26,133 nt of DNA from JABWCE01 sp046154525. GTDB lineage: Bacteria; Bacteroidota; Bacteroidia; NS11-12g; UBA9320. A program made the position numbers and the translations under genes. The stretch spans positions 1 through 26,133 of the forward strand of contig JBJXDS010000036.1 in NCBI GenBank assembly GCA_046154525.1, read 5' to 3'. How positions within the stretch are numbered: the stretch's first letter is position 1; the number at the start of each line of letters is the position of its first letter. Below, piece after piece: positions 1-7,335 of the stretch. The notes below the pieces were generated by a model. The model did no database searches and was not told the origin of the DNA. It saw only the letters and a program-made list of their open reading frames with translations.

Positions 1-273
1 AATTGGCATAGATCAGAAATAAGGAATTCTGATCAGCAAATGCTGGAGTTAAAACATGACTTATATGCGTCCTTAACTATTGACAATGCCTCCGAAATCA
101 AAGATTCTCTAATCCATGAAATTGGAAGATTGCAAGTGAAGGTTGAAACTATCCATTACAAGCATTTTCAGGATATAAAATCGTTGTGCAAGCCTGAGCA
201 GTTGAAGTATTATGAATCCTTGACTTCTGAAATTACTGAACTCTTTCCACGAACCCAAAACCGTCAAAATTGA
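1..273 (+). CDS. Spy/CpxP-like periplasmic metal-resistance protein, 5'-truncated
   Basis: Reading frame 1 is open from the first base of the window to a TGA at 271-273, so the start lies upstream; the visible part is 90 residues. It is strongly helical and charged, with an LKHDLY segment, a HEIGRLQVKVE helix and the phrase LCKPEQLKYY. That matches the LTxxQ-type repeats of the Spy/CpxP/CnrX (heavy-metal resistance) family, whose members are periplasmic helical hairpins that sense metals or protect proteins under envelope stress. The ATG at 40 is internal to the conserved part and is unlikely to be the true start. The stop overlaps the TTG start of the MbnP-like gene, which implies translational coupling and a shared role in exported metal homeostasis. 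Family assignment rests on pattern recognition; the signal peptide or membrane anchor is outside the window. Confidence 0.6.
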   Translation, partial: NWHRSEIRNSDQQMLELKHDLYASLTIDNASEIKDSLIHEIGRLQVKVETIHYKHFQDIKSLCKPEQLKYYESLTSEITELFPRTQNRQN

Positions 274-968
274 GAACTTTATTAAAAATAGTATGGTTCT
301 GTATGGCTTTCGCTATGGCCATATTCGCCAAAGCGCAAACGGTTCAAACCATTCAGTTCTCGTTTTCTCATCAAAACAAAAATCTGAGCTTATGTGATAC
401 ATCAATACAATTTTTAGATACCAATCAACTTCAAATAGAAGTGCTCAAATTTTATGTGTCCAAAATTACCTTTCTTAAAAAGGGCAAGGTGGTATTGGAA
501 GAAAACAACAGCTTCCATTTAATTGACGCCTCTGATAAGACTACTGTGCTTATAGCCATTCAAACTGTTAAAAATGTGGCTTACGATGAATTGAGATTTT
601 CTTTGGGAATTGACAGTGTAACCAATGTTTCGGGTGCCAAGGGAGGCGACCTCGACCCAACCAAAGGCATGTATTGGGCTTGGCAAAGTGGTTATCTCAA
701 TTTTAAGATAGAAGGCAAGAGTTTACTTTGCAAAAACCGTAAAAATGAGTTTTTTTATCATTTAGGTGGATATCAGTCGCCGTTTAATACCTTGCAAACG
801 GTTTCATTTTCTGTGAAAAATAAGAAGAAAATAATTTTGGATCTGGATGCAAATCAGTTTTTAAATCTGATAGACATAAGTCACCAAAAAAATATCATGT
901 CGCCTGGTGAAGAAGCGGTTAGGCTTTCAAAACTAGTGACTACTTGTTTTAAAATTAAAGCGAATTGA
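270..968 (+). CDS. MbnP-like copper-binding protein, exported
   Basis: This 232-residue protein has a signal peptide (about residues 1-23, MRTLLKIVWF then a hydrophobic core ending AKAQ). The mature part fits the MbnP family: an FSFSHQN strand at 30-36, a DELRFSLGID segment near 107-115, the motif GMYWAWQSGY at 133-142, FYHLGGYQ at 162-169 and SHQKNIMSPGEEA at 204-216. In characterised MbnP, MbnH converts a tryptophan to kynurenine, which makes a copper site; W136 and W138 are the natural candidates here, with H164, H205 and M210 as possible ligands (inference). The TTG start at 270-272 overlaps the upstream TGA. It is preferred because the next in-frame ATG would remove the basic n-region of the signal peptide. 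The gene overlaps its MbnH-like partner by four bases. Confidence 0.82.
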   Translation: MRTLLKIVWFCMAFAMAIFAKAQTVQTIQFSFSHQNKNLSLCDTSIQFLDTNQLQIEVLKFYVSKITFLKKGKVVLEENNSFHLIDASDKTTVLIAIQTVKNVAYDELRFSLGIDSVTNVSGAKGGDLDPTKGMYWAWQSGYLNFKIEGKSLLCKNRKNEFFYHLGGYQSPFNTLQTVSFSVKNKKKIILDLDANQFLNLIDISHQKNIMSPGEEAVRLSKLVTTCFKIKAN

Positions 969-1999
969 GAAAGAAACTACTCTTACTCTTTGGCATTTCC
1001 AGTGTGTTATTTGCTTTTAATTCAGCAAATAATTTTGGGTTTCATCAACCCGCTTATTTTCCCAAACCCATTTACGATTTTTCTAAAAATACTTTAACCG
1101 AAAACAAAATCCAATTGGGTAGGGCTTTGTTTTATGATCCCATTCTTTCGCGTGATTCGATGATTTCTTGTGCCAGTTGTCATTCGCAATACTTAGCATT
1201 TACTCATGGCGATCATGCTTTAAGTCACGGTATTGAAGATAGAATAGGCACCCGCAATTCTCCAGCCTTGATGAATTTGGCTTGGCAAACCTTATTTATG
1301 AGAGATGGCGCGGTCAATCACCTCGATATGCTTCCATTGGCTCCCATTAGCAACCCTTTGGAGATGGATGAACGTTTTGATCATGTAGTTGCTAAATTGG
1401 TGTCAAACCCCCTTTACAAAAACTTATTCTATAAAGCTTATGGTGATTCAAGCATAACCGGTGAAAGAACATTAAAAGCACTTTCCCAATTTATGCTTAC
1501 CCTGATTTCAGCCAATTCAAAGTATGATAGTGTAATGAAAAAGCAAACTCAATTTACCGAAAAGGAAGGAAGAGGTTATGCATTATTCAAACAGGTTTGC
1601 GCTACTTGCCACAGTGAACCCCTTTTTACCAATGACGAATTTAGAAATAATGGCTTGCCAGTGGATACCCAATTGCGGGATTATGGAAGATATGGTGTTA
1701 CCAAAAATGGGTCTGATTCATTAAAGTTTAAAGTCCCAACCTTAAGAAATATTGAGTTTTCATATCCCTACATGCACGATGGCCGTTTTAAAAATCTTTC
1801 TTCTGTTTTAAATCATTATACCAAAGGGATAATTGCCAGTGAAAACCTTGGGCAAGAATTAAAAAATCCGATACAACTTTCATCTAATGAGAAGGTGGAA
1901 ATCATTGCTTTTCTGCTCACCCTCACTGATAAATCCTTTTTATTTAACCCAGATTATAGCTATCCCAAAGAAATTTTTTCTGGTAAAGCGAAGGATTGA
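965..1999 (+). CDS. MbnH-like di-haem cytochrome c peroxidase (CCP/MauG family)
   Basis: This 344-residue exported protein has an N-terminal hydrophobic signal (MRKKLLLLFGISSVLFAF). Two c-type haem motifs are visible, CASCH at 69-73 and CATCH at 212-216. Family landmarks include LGRALFYDPILS near 51-62, the RNSPALMNLAW segment at 97-107 and VPTLRNIE..YPYMHDGRF at 257-275, where M270 lies at the usual distal haem-ligand position of bacterial peroxidases (Tyr in MauG). It acts in the periplasm as a peroxidase or as a protein-modifying di-haem oxidase. Because it directly follows and overlaps an MbnP-like gene, the MbnH role (oxidising a tryptophan of its partner) is the best reading. The TTG start at 965-967 overlaps the preceding TGA; the next in-frame Met lies just before the first haem motif, so no ATG start is available. 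A classical H2O2-detoxifying peroxidase remains possible. Confidence 0.85.
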   Translation: MRKKLLLLFGISSVLFAFNSANNFGFHQPAYFPKPIYDFSKNTLTENKIQLGRALFYDPILSRDSMISCASCHSQYLAFTHGDHALSHGIEDRIGTRNSPALMNLAWQTLFMRDGAVNHLDMLPLAPISNPLEMDERFDHVVAKLVSNPLYKNLFYKAYGDSSITGERTLKALSQFMLTLISANSKYDSVMKKQTQFTEKEGRGYALFKQVCATCHSEPLFTNDEFRNNGLPVDTQLRDYGRYGVTKNGSDSLKFKVPTLRNIEFSYPYMHDGRFKNLSSVLNHYTKGIIASENLGQELKNPIQLSSNEKVEIIAFLLTLTDKSFLFNPDYSYPKEIFSGKAKD

Positions 2000-2047
2000 A
2001 AAATTATAATCGTCTAACCGTTCATTAGCAAAAAAATAAAAAACACC

Positions 2048-3412
2048 ATGGTCAAAAAAATTATCTTACTAACCGTTCTATTTGCCAGTCTTTATAGCAA
2101 GGCACAATTAAATCCTGCCATTACTTCCTTTTTGCAGAACAACAGCACCACAGGAACTTATTACGTATCTGGCAATTCAACGGCCATGTCTAACGGCATA
2201 TTGGTAAACTGTCAAAAGGTTGAGTATTCATCCACTAATGTTTATATTCATACCAAGGGAATTCCTGCCTATCCTACAGGGCCATTTTTAGATGGCAATC
2301 CATCGGTGGCGAGTAACCAAAGCGCTATTTTTCAAATTCCTTTAAAACCTGAACAGAACACTGGGACACCAACAGCAACAGTTCCCGGAAACATAGGTAT
2401 TTTTATTAATGGTGTAGCTTTATTTGATTACCGCGATGGGGTAGCATGGAACAATACCACAGGAGCACTGTGTGGTGGTCCAGGTAATTCTCCTTGTCCA
2501 GGTGGTATGGGAGCCACCCAAGCATGGAACAGAGATGCAATACCTGCAGAAAAAGCTGGATTTGACTGTTCTAAGGGACATCCAGCCATGGGGAATTACC
2601 ATCATCATCAAAATCCTTCTGCTTTCAATTTGGATTTAAGTGTTATTTCAACCATTTGTAATTTATATGATGCTGATGGCTTATACACAATAGATAGCAC
2701 AAAACATTCGCCGCTTATTGGTTTTGCCTATGATGGTTTTCCAATTTACGGTGCTTTTGCTTACAAAAATATAGATGGAACGGGAGGAATTGTCAGAATG
2801 AAATCAAGTTATAATTTAAGCACCAAAACAACCAGAGCCAATGGTCCTGATATTAACAAGGTAGTAGGTACACAAACCTTCTTTAATGGGTATTTCAGAG
2901 AAGACTATATTTACAAACTTACATCAGCCAATACCCCTGATTATTTAGATAGTCACAATGGTAGATTTTGTGTTACCCCTGAATATCCAAAAGGTATTTA
3001 TTGCTATTTTGCTACGGTGGATGCCAAATGGAATTCGGCTTATCCTTATGCCGTTGGTCCAACATTTTATGGTGTATATGCTAACCGAAAAGTGACTTCT
3101 GTTTCTGAAACCACTACTGTTTATACCCCTTCGGCTTCCATTCCTTCCGACAAAGATTTAAATCAATTCAAGGTTAATATTTTCCCCAATCCATCCAGCG
3201 ATTTTATTGCTATTCAAATTTTGGGTTTAAACAGAGAAAATTTAAAGATAGAACTGTTTGATATTACCGGAAAAATGGTTCAACAATCAAACATTAATGC
3301 TGGTGCCACCAATACCTATTTAGATACTAAAACCTTGTATGAAGGAACTTACTTGGTAAAAATTACTGGTCCAATGGTTTCAAGTACGCAAAAGGTAGTA
3401 ATCACCAAATAA
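2048..3412 (+). CDS. YHYH domain-containing protein with T9SS C-terminal sorting domain
   Basis: This 454-residue protein starts at an ATG and has a clear signal peptide (MVKKIILLTVLFASLYSKAQ). The YHYH domain covers roughly residues 60-345: NIGIFINGVALFDYRDG at 115-131, the histidine-rich motif NYHHHQNP at 183-190, GFAYDGFPIYG at 225-235 and LDSHNGRFCVTPEYP at 300-314. The biochemical function of YHYH proteins is not settled; the histidine cluster suggests metal binding (inference). A T9SS type A sorting domain occupies about 375-454 (VNIFPNPSSDF through QKVVITK), so the protein is exported across the outer membrane and probably attached to the surface. The gap of 48 nt from the MbnH gene has no terminator, and the sulfatase follows after 27 nt, so all are likely co-transcribed. 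Confidence 0.85.
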   Translation: MVKKIILLTVLFASLYSKAQLNPAITSFLQNNSTTGTYYVSGNSTAMSNGILVNCQKVEYSSTNVYIHTKGIPAYPTGPFLDGNPSVASNQSAIFQIPLKPEQNTGTPTATVPGNIGIFINGVALFDYRDGVAWNNTTGALCGGPGNSPCPGGMGATQAWNRDAIPAEKAGFDCSKGHPAMGNYHHHQNPSAFNLDLSVISTICNLYDADGLYTIDSTKHSPLIGFAYDGFPIYGAFAYKNIDGTGGIVRMKSSYNLSTKTTRANGPDINKVVGTQTFFNGYFREDYIYKLTSANTPDYLDSHNGRFCVTPEYPKGIYCYFATVDAKWNSAYPYAVGPTFYGVYANRKVTSVSETTTVYTPSASIPSDKDLNQFKVNIFPNPSSDFIAIQILGLNRENLKIELFDITGKMVQQSNINAGATNTYLDTKTLYEGTYLVKITGPMVSSTQKVVITK

Positions 3413-3439
3413 CTTTAAACCATTGATTTGATTTGAATT

Positions 3440-5053
3440 ATGAGAGTCCTGATAGCTTTTATCGTCTTAGTTTGCGCCATTCATAGCCATTCCCAGCGCA
3501 ATGTTATTTTAATAATTGCGGATGATTTGGGAACGGATTATTGTGGATTTTATGAAGATCATCAAGATACGGCCGCTTTGCCAAATATCAGAAGGCTGTT
3601 GAATAAAGGCGTTCGTTTTACAAATGCCATGTCAAACCCAGTATGTTCACCTACTCGCGCCGGTATTTTAACGGGCAGATATAGTTTTAGAACTGGGGTT
3701 GGAGATGCCGTTGGAGGAGCTGGTTCTGGAACCATTGATACCTCTGAAAAAACAATCCCACGTTTATTAAAATACCATAACCCCCTCATCAATACTGCCA
3801 ATGTGGGCAAATGGCATTTAAACTTGCAAACCCCAGCTGCCAATCTTAAAATTCCAAATCAAATGGGCTATGATTACTATGAAGGTAATTTTTTAGGGGC
3901 ATTAAACAGCTATACCAATTGGACCAAAGTAACCAATGGCGTTTCAGGCACAAGTGCCAACTATGCCACCACTGAAACTGCCAATGATGCCATACAATGG
4001 GTAAAGAAACTGAACGACAATCCGTTTTTTTTATGGCTGGCATTTAATGCCCCTCATACACCTTTACATCTTCCACCTGCTGGTCTACATTCTTATACCA
4101 GCTTAAGCGGCACCACTGCTGATATTAACGCCCAACCCAAAGCCTACTTTAAGGCATCTTTGGAAGCACTCGATCATGAAATTGGTAGATTATTGGATTC
4201 ATTGACCCTTTATGGAAAAATGGATAGCACCGATATCATTTTTATTGGCGACAATGGCAACGGGATAAGAACCTCTCAAAATAAAATTACCAACAGAGCC
4301 AAAGGAACCCTTTACCAGTATGGCATAAGTGTCCCTTTTATTATTTCAGGTCCTTCTGTTGCCAATAAAGGTCGAATAAGTTCTGCCCTCGTAAATACCC
4401 ATGATTTATTTCCAACCATTATAGAGCTTATGCGTTTTGCGAATTGGTCATCTCAAATTCCTACTTCAAAACCAGTGGATGGCAAAAGCATTTTACCCAT
4501 TCTCAAAAATAAAAGTAATGAAATTAGACCTTGGGCATTTACCGAAATTTTTAAAGTAATCCCGGATTCTGCCGATGGCAAAGCCATGAGAAACTTGAAT
4601 TACAAGCTATTCCATTTTGATAATGGAATGGAAGAATTTTATAACCTGTCAATGGATGCAGACGAGAGCAATAATCTCTTGCTTAATACCCTTACTAACG
4701 ACGATAAAACCAACTACCTCTATCTTTGCAATGAAATGACCAACTTAATTGGCAAGGGTAATTTTTGCAGTAGCATTATAGGAATAAGTCAATTGGGAAA
4801 TGTGAAACCAGCCGTATCCATATTTCCTAACCCTAGTAACCGTTTAATCCATATTAAATTAGAAAATTCAAATTCTGATTATTGGCAAGTCAATTTCTTT
4901 GATATAAGGGGACAATTGATTCAAAAAATAGTTTCAACAAAACAGGAAGAGGAGACATATATTGATACATCTCAACTTTGCGCCGGTAGTTATTTGGTAA
5001 ATATTGTCAGTAATGATTTTAGTGTTAACCAAAAAGTTGTAATTACAAAATAA
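3440..5053 (+). CDS. Cys-type sulfatase with T9SS C-terminal sorting domain
   Basis: This 537-residue exported protein has a signal peptide (about 1-19) followed at once by the sulfatase core NVILIIADDLG, with metal-binding D28 and D29. The maturation motif C69-S-P-T-R73 followed by AGILTGR is intact, so Cys69 should be converted to formylglycine by a maturase encoded outside this window. Other active-site elements are GKWHL at 123-127, APHTPLH at 204-210, GDNGNG at 270-275 with D271/N272, and K288 in RAKGTLYQYGISVPF. It should hydrolyse sulfate esters; the substrate cannot be told from sequence. The T9SS sorting domain (about 455-537, VSIFPNPSN) ends in the same QKVVITK as the YHYH protein next door. 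It is the last gene of the operon and is followed by a hairpin terminator. Confidence 0.9.
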   Translation: MRVLIAFIVLVCAIHSHSQRNVILIIADDLGTDYCGFYEDHQDTAALPNIRRLLNKGVRFTNAMSNPVCSPTRAGILTGRYSFRTGVGDAVGGAGSGTIDTSEKTIPRLLKYHNPLINTANVGKWHLNLQTPAANLKIPNQMGYDYYEGNFLGALNSYTNWTKVTNGVSGTSANYATTETANDAIQWVKKLNDNPFFLWLAFNAPHTPLHLPPAGLHSYTSLSGTTADINAQPKAYFKASLEALDHEIGRLLDSLTLYGKMDSTDIIFIGDNGNGIRTSQNKITNRAKGTLYQYGISVPFIISGPSVANKGRISSALVNTHDLFPTIIELMRFANWSSQIPTSKPVDGKSILPILKNKSNEIRPWAFTEIFKVIPDSADGKAMRNLNYKLFHFDNGMEEFYNLSMDADESNNLLLNTLTNDDKTNYLYLCNEMTNLIGKGNFCSSIIGISQLGNVKPAVSIFPNPSNRLIHIKLENSNSDYWQVNFFDIRGQLIQKIVSTKQEEETYIDTSQLCAGSYLVNIVSNDFSVNQKVVITK

Positions 5054-5095
5054 TCTTTTGTTAAAATTACATTTAAGTAAAAAATAATCCGCACA

Positions 5096-5136
5096 ACCTT
5101 CAGTAAACCTGAGGGTATTTGATTTTTCTATTTTTT
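5096..5136 (+). terminator. Rho-independent terminator after the sulfatase operon
   Basis: An 8-bp stem (ACCTTCAG at 5096-5103 with CTGAGGGT at 5109-5116, one G-T wobble) encloses the loop TAAAC. It is followed by a T-rich run through about 5136. It lies 43 nt after the sulfatase stop and separates the operon from the YCII/sigma-factor unit. A second perfect hairpin (TCATTTCA at 5146-5153 with TGAAATGA at 5163-5170) lies just downstream and may add to termination. Confidence 0.55.
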
Positions 5137-5252
5137 AAATTAAATTCATTTCAGCTTCGTTTTGAAATGAGATTTAGCTAACCTAGTTAATATATCCAAA
5201 CTGGAAATTTTTTGTTTATTTTGTTTAACTATAAAATAAAATTTTATAACCT

Positions 5253-5279
5253 TGTCCAAATTTGAAAATCTTGTTCGTC
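5253..5279 (+). promoter_or_regulatory. Candidate ECF42-type sigma-factor promoter
   Basis: TGTCCA at 5253-5258 is followed after 17 nt by CGTC at 5276-5279, about 47 nt upstream of the first YCII gene. As I recall the literature, ECF42 sigma factors use a conserved autoregulatory motif with TGTCGA at -35 and a CGA/TC-type -10; the site here differs from the -35 at one base. The operon it would drive encodes the ECF42 sigma factor itself, which is the expected autoregulation. The leader would be about 40 nt, very A-rich and without a Shine-Dalgarno sequence. Confidence 0.5.
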
Positions 5280-5325
5280 ATTAGGGTACAATTAAAAAAA
5301 TAAACAACTTAAAAATTTAAAAAAA

Positions 5326-5667
5326 ATGAAAAAATTTATTGTAATCTATCACGCAACAAACGATGCCATGGCAACTATGGCTTCAGCATCACCCGAAGAA
5401 CAAGCCAAAGGAATGGAAGGTTGGACACAATGGGGCCAAAAATGTGGCGACAAATTGATTGACATGGGTGCACCCCTAATGGGTGGGCAGGCACTTGACC
5501 CAAGCGGGACAAAAAGAGACAGTACGAAAGAAGTAACCGGATATTCGGTGCTACAAGCAAACGACATGGAAGAAGCAGTTTCGCTGCTTCAAGGACACCC
5601 TCATCTTGCATTTGGTGCGGCATGTTCTATTGAAGTGCATGAAACGATGCCAATTCCCGGAATGTAG
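5326..5667 (+). CDS. YCII-family (DGPF-related) protein, degenerate motif
   Basis: This 113-residue soluble cytoplasmic protein begins MKKFIVIYHA with a ferredoxin-like first strand. It continues with a helix (EEQAKGMEGWTQWGQKC), a GAPLMGGQAL turn and a second strand/helix ending IEVHET, the layout of the YCII dimeric alpha-beta barrel fold. The DGPF tetrapeptide typical of the ECF42-associated subgroup is absent: its position reads DSTKEVTGYSV. Proteins of this family accompany ECF sigma factors of the DGPF type, but their function is not established. It is first of a three-gene unit (YCII, YCII/DGPF, sigma factor), with a 36-nt gap to the next gene. The ATG at 5326 is the obvious start after an A-rich leader. 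Confidence 0.75.
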   Translation: MKKFIVIYHATNDAMATMASASPEEQAKGMEGWTQWGQKCGDKLIDMGAPLMGGQALDPSGTKRDSTKEVTGYSVLQANDMEEAVSLLQGHPHLAFGAACSIEVHETMPIPGM

Positions 5668-5703
5668 ATTAAACTGATTTTAACTTTTAAAAACTATAAT
5701 TAA

Positions 5704-6054
5704 ATGAAAGAGTACTTATTTTTATTTAGGGGTGGTGACGGAGCAAATTTGAGAAAATCTCCTGAGCAATGGCAAGCCCACATGCAAAAATGGATGGAGT
5801 GGATGGGTGGATTGCAGCAAAAAGGACAACTGGTAAGTGCACAACCGCTTGACCAAGGTGGAAAACAGGTTTATGGTACAAAAAAAGTGGTGACTGACGG
5901 GCCATTCATGGAAGGAAAAGAAATGGTTGGAGGTTACCTGATGTGCAAAGCTGCCAACTACAGTGAAGCTGTTGAAATTTCAAAAGGGTGTCCTATCTTA
6001 GATTTTGAGGACGGCCAGGTGGAAGTGAGAGAAATTAATGAATTGGGGATGTAA
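5704..6054 (+). CDS. YCII-family DGPF protein
   Basis: This 116-residue cytoplasmic protein has the full signature of the ECF42-linked family: MKEYLFLFRGGD at the start, PEQWQAHMQKWMEWMGGL near 20-37, GQLVSAQPLD at 41-50 and the eponymous TDGPF at 64-68, followed by EGKEMVGGY. Family members form small dimeric alpha-beta barrels; the biochemical activity is unknown. Unlike its upstream neighbour it keeps the intact motif, so the pair are diverged paralogues. The TAA stop is followed with no spacing by the TTG start of the sigma factor, so translation of the two is probably coupled. Confidence 0.85.
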   Translation: MKEYLFLFRGGDGANLRKSPEQWQAHMQKWMEWMGGLQQKGQLVSAQPLDQGGKQVYGTKKVVTDGPFMEGKEMVGGYLMCKAANYSEAVEISKGCPILDFEDGQVEVREINELGM

Positions 6055-7335
6055 TTGAATTCTTCGATAAATAATATAAACAAACTTACAAACCATCTTT
6101 TCCGGCACGAATCGGGAAAGATGGTTTCTGTTTTAACTAAAATCTTTGGGACAGAAAATTTAGAAACGGCCGAAGATGTAATTCAACAAACTTTTATTGA
6201 TGCCATTAATGTTTGGAAACTGAAAGGTATTCCCGATAATCCTTCGGCATGGCTTTTCCGCGTTGCAAAAAATAAAGCCATTGATATAATTCGTAAAAAC
6301 AAACATTCTGTTCAATACAATTTTAACGATAGCGAAAGAGCCTTGTTAAAATCGGAATACACCTTAGCGGTAACTATGGAGAGCTTTTGGAAAGAAGAAT
6401 TGATAAACGATGATATGTTGCGCATGATGTATGCCTGTTGCCATCCCGAAATATCGGATGAAAACCAAATTACACTCATCTTAAAAACCCTTTGCGGTTT
6501 TAGCACAGCCGAAATTGCAAAAACATTTCTTACATCTGAAGACACCGTTTCAAAACGACTTTACCGCACAAAAGAATTTTTTAGGAATAGAAAAGTAAAA
6601 TTAGAAATTCCATCGGCAAATGAAATAAAGAACAGAACAAATGCCGTATTAAATTCCATCTACCTATTGTTCAATGAGGGATACAATTCTACCCACAGCG
6701 AAGAACTCATCAGAAAGGATTTGATTGATGAAGCCATGCTGCTTTGCAAATTGCTTTGTGATAATATACAAACCCAACTGCCTGAAACCTATGCACTGAT
6801 GGCATTAATGTGTTTTCATTCGTCAAGAAGCAACAGCCGCCTAACTGCAACCGGCGAAATAATATTATTACCACATCAGGACCGTACCCAATGGAATTTC
6901 AATTTGATAGAAGAAGGAAATGAATATATGAACAAAGCTGCGTTTGGAGAATCAATCAGCTCGTATCATTTAGAAGCCGCTATTGCTTTTGAGCATTGCA
7001 CAGCCGAAAGTTTTGAGCAAACAAACTGGAAACGAATATTGAATTACTATGAAATGCTTTGCAAAATTTCAAATTCACCAATAACTGAAATGAACAAAGC
7101 AGTAGCTGTTTTGCAAGTGCATGGGGCTATTGTAGCCATGCAGTGTTTAAATAATATTTCCGACAGAAAGAAGTTGGAATCATTTTACCTTTATCACAGT
7201 TTGTTAGGCGAACTCAATTTACGGTTAAATAAATTAGAAGAAGCAAAGACAAATTTTGAAACTGCAATAAACCTGACACAATCGACTACCGAAAAGAAAA
7301 TATTGAAAGAGAAAATTATAAAATCCTTAAATTAA
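6055..7335 (+). CDS. ECF42-type RNA polymerase sigma factor with C-terminal TPR-like extension
   Basis: This 426-residue protein is about twice the length of an ordinary ECF sigma factor. Sigma region 2 (about 13-82) reads HLFRHESGKMVSVLTKIFG, then DVIQQTFIDA and WLFRVAKNKAIDIIRK. Region 4 (about 122-178) includes MMYACCHPEIS and GFSTAEIAKTFLTSEDTVSKRLYR. The remaining 240 residues are a helical DUF6596/TPR-like extension with LFNEGYNSTHSEELIRKDL, LPHQDRTQWNFNLIEEG and terminal helical repeats. This layout and the adjacent DGPF genes define group ECF42, which has no anti-sigma factor and whose extension is needed for activity. The start is TTG at 6055-6057, directly after the upstream TAA; the next in-frame ATG (6121) would cut into region 2. 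The TTAA at 7332-7335 provides the stop here and for the convergent HxlR gene. Confidence 0.88.
   Translation: MNSSINNINKLTNHLFRHESGKMVSVLTKIFGTENLETAEDVIQQTFIDAINVWKLKGIPDNPSAWLFRVAKNKAIDIIRKNKHSVQYNFNDSERALLKSEYTLAVTMESFWKEELINDDMLRMMYACCHPEISDENQITLILKTLCGFSTAEIAKTFLTSEDTVSKRLYRTKEFFRNRKVKLEIPSANEIKNRTNAVLNSIYLLFNEGYNSTHSEELIRKDLIDEAMLLCKLLCDNIQTQLPETYALMALMCFHSSRSNSRLTATGEIILLPHQDRTQWNFNLIEEGNEYMNKAAFGESISSYHLEAAIAFEHCTAESFEQTNWKRILNYYEMLCKISNSPITEMNKAVAVLQVHGAIVAMQCLNNISDRKKLESFYLYHSLLGELNLRLNKLEEAKTNFETAINLTQSTTEKKILKEKIIKSLN

Noticed and set aside
5220..5254. Housekeeping promoter TTTG then TAACCTTG before the first YCII gene
   Set aside because: The -7 box has a mismatch (CTTG for TTTG) and the spacing is 23 nt. 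The ECF-type motif overlapping it fits the operon better.
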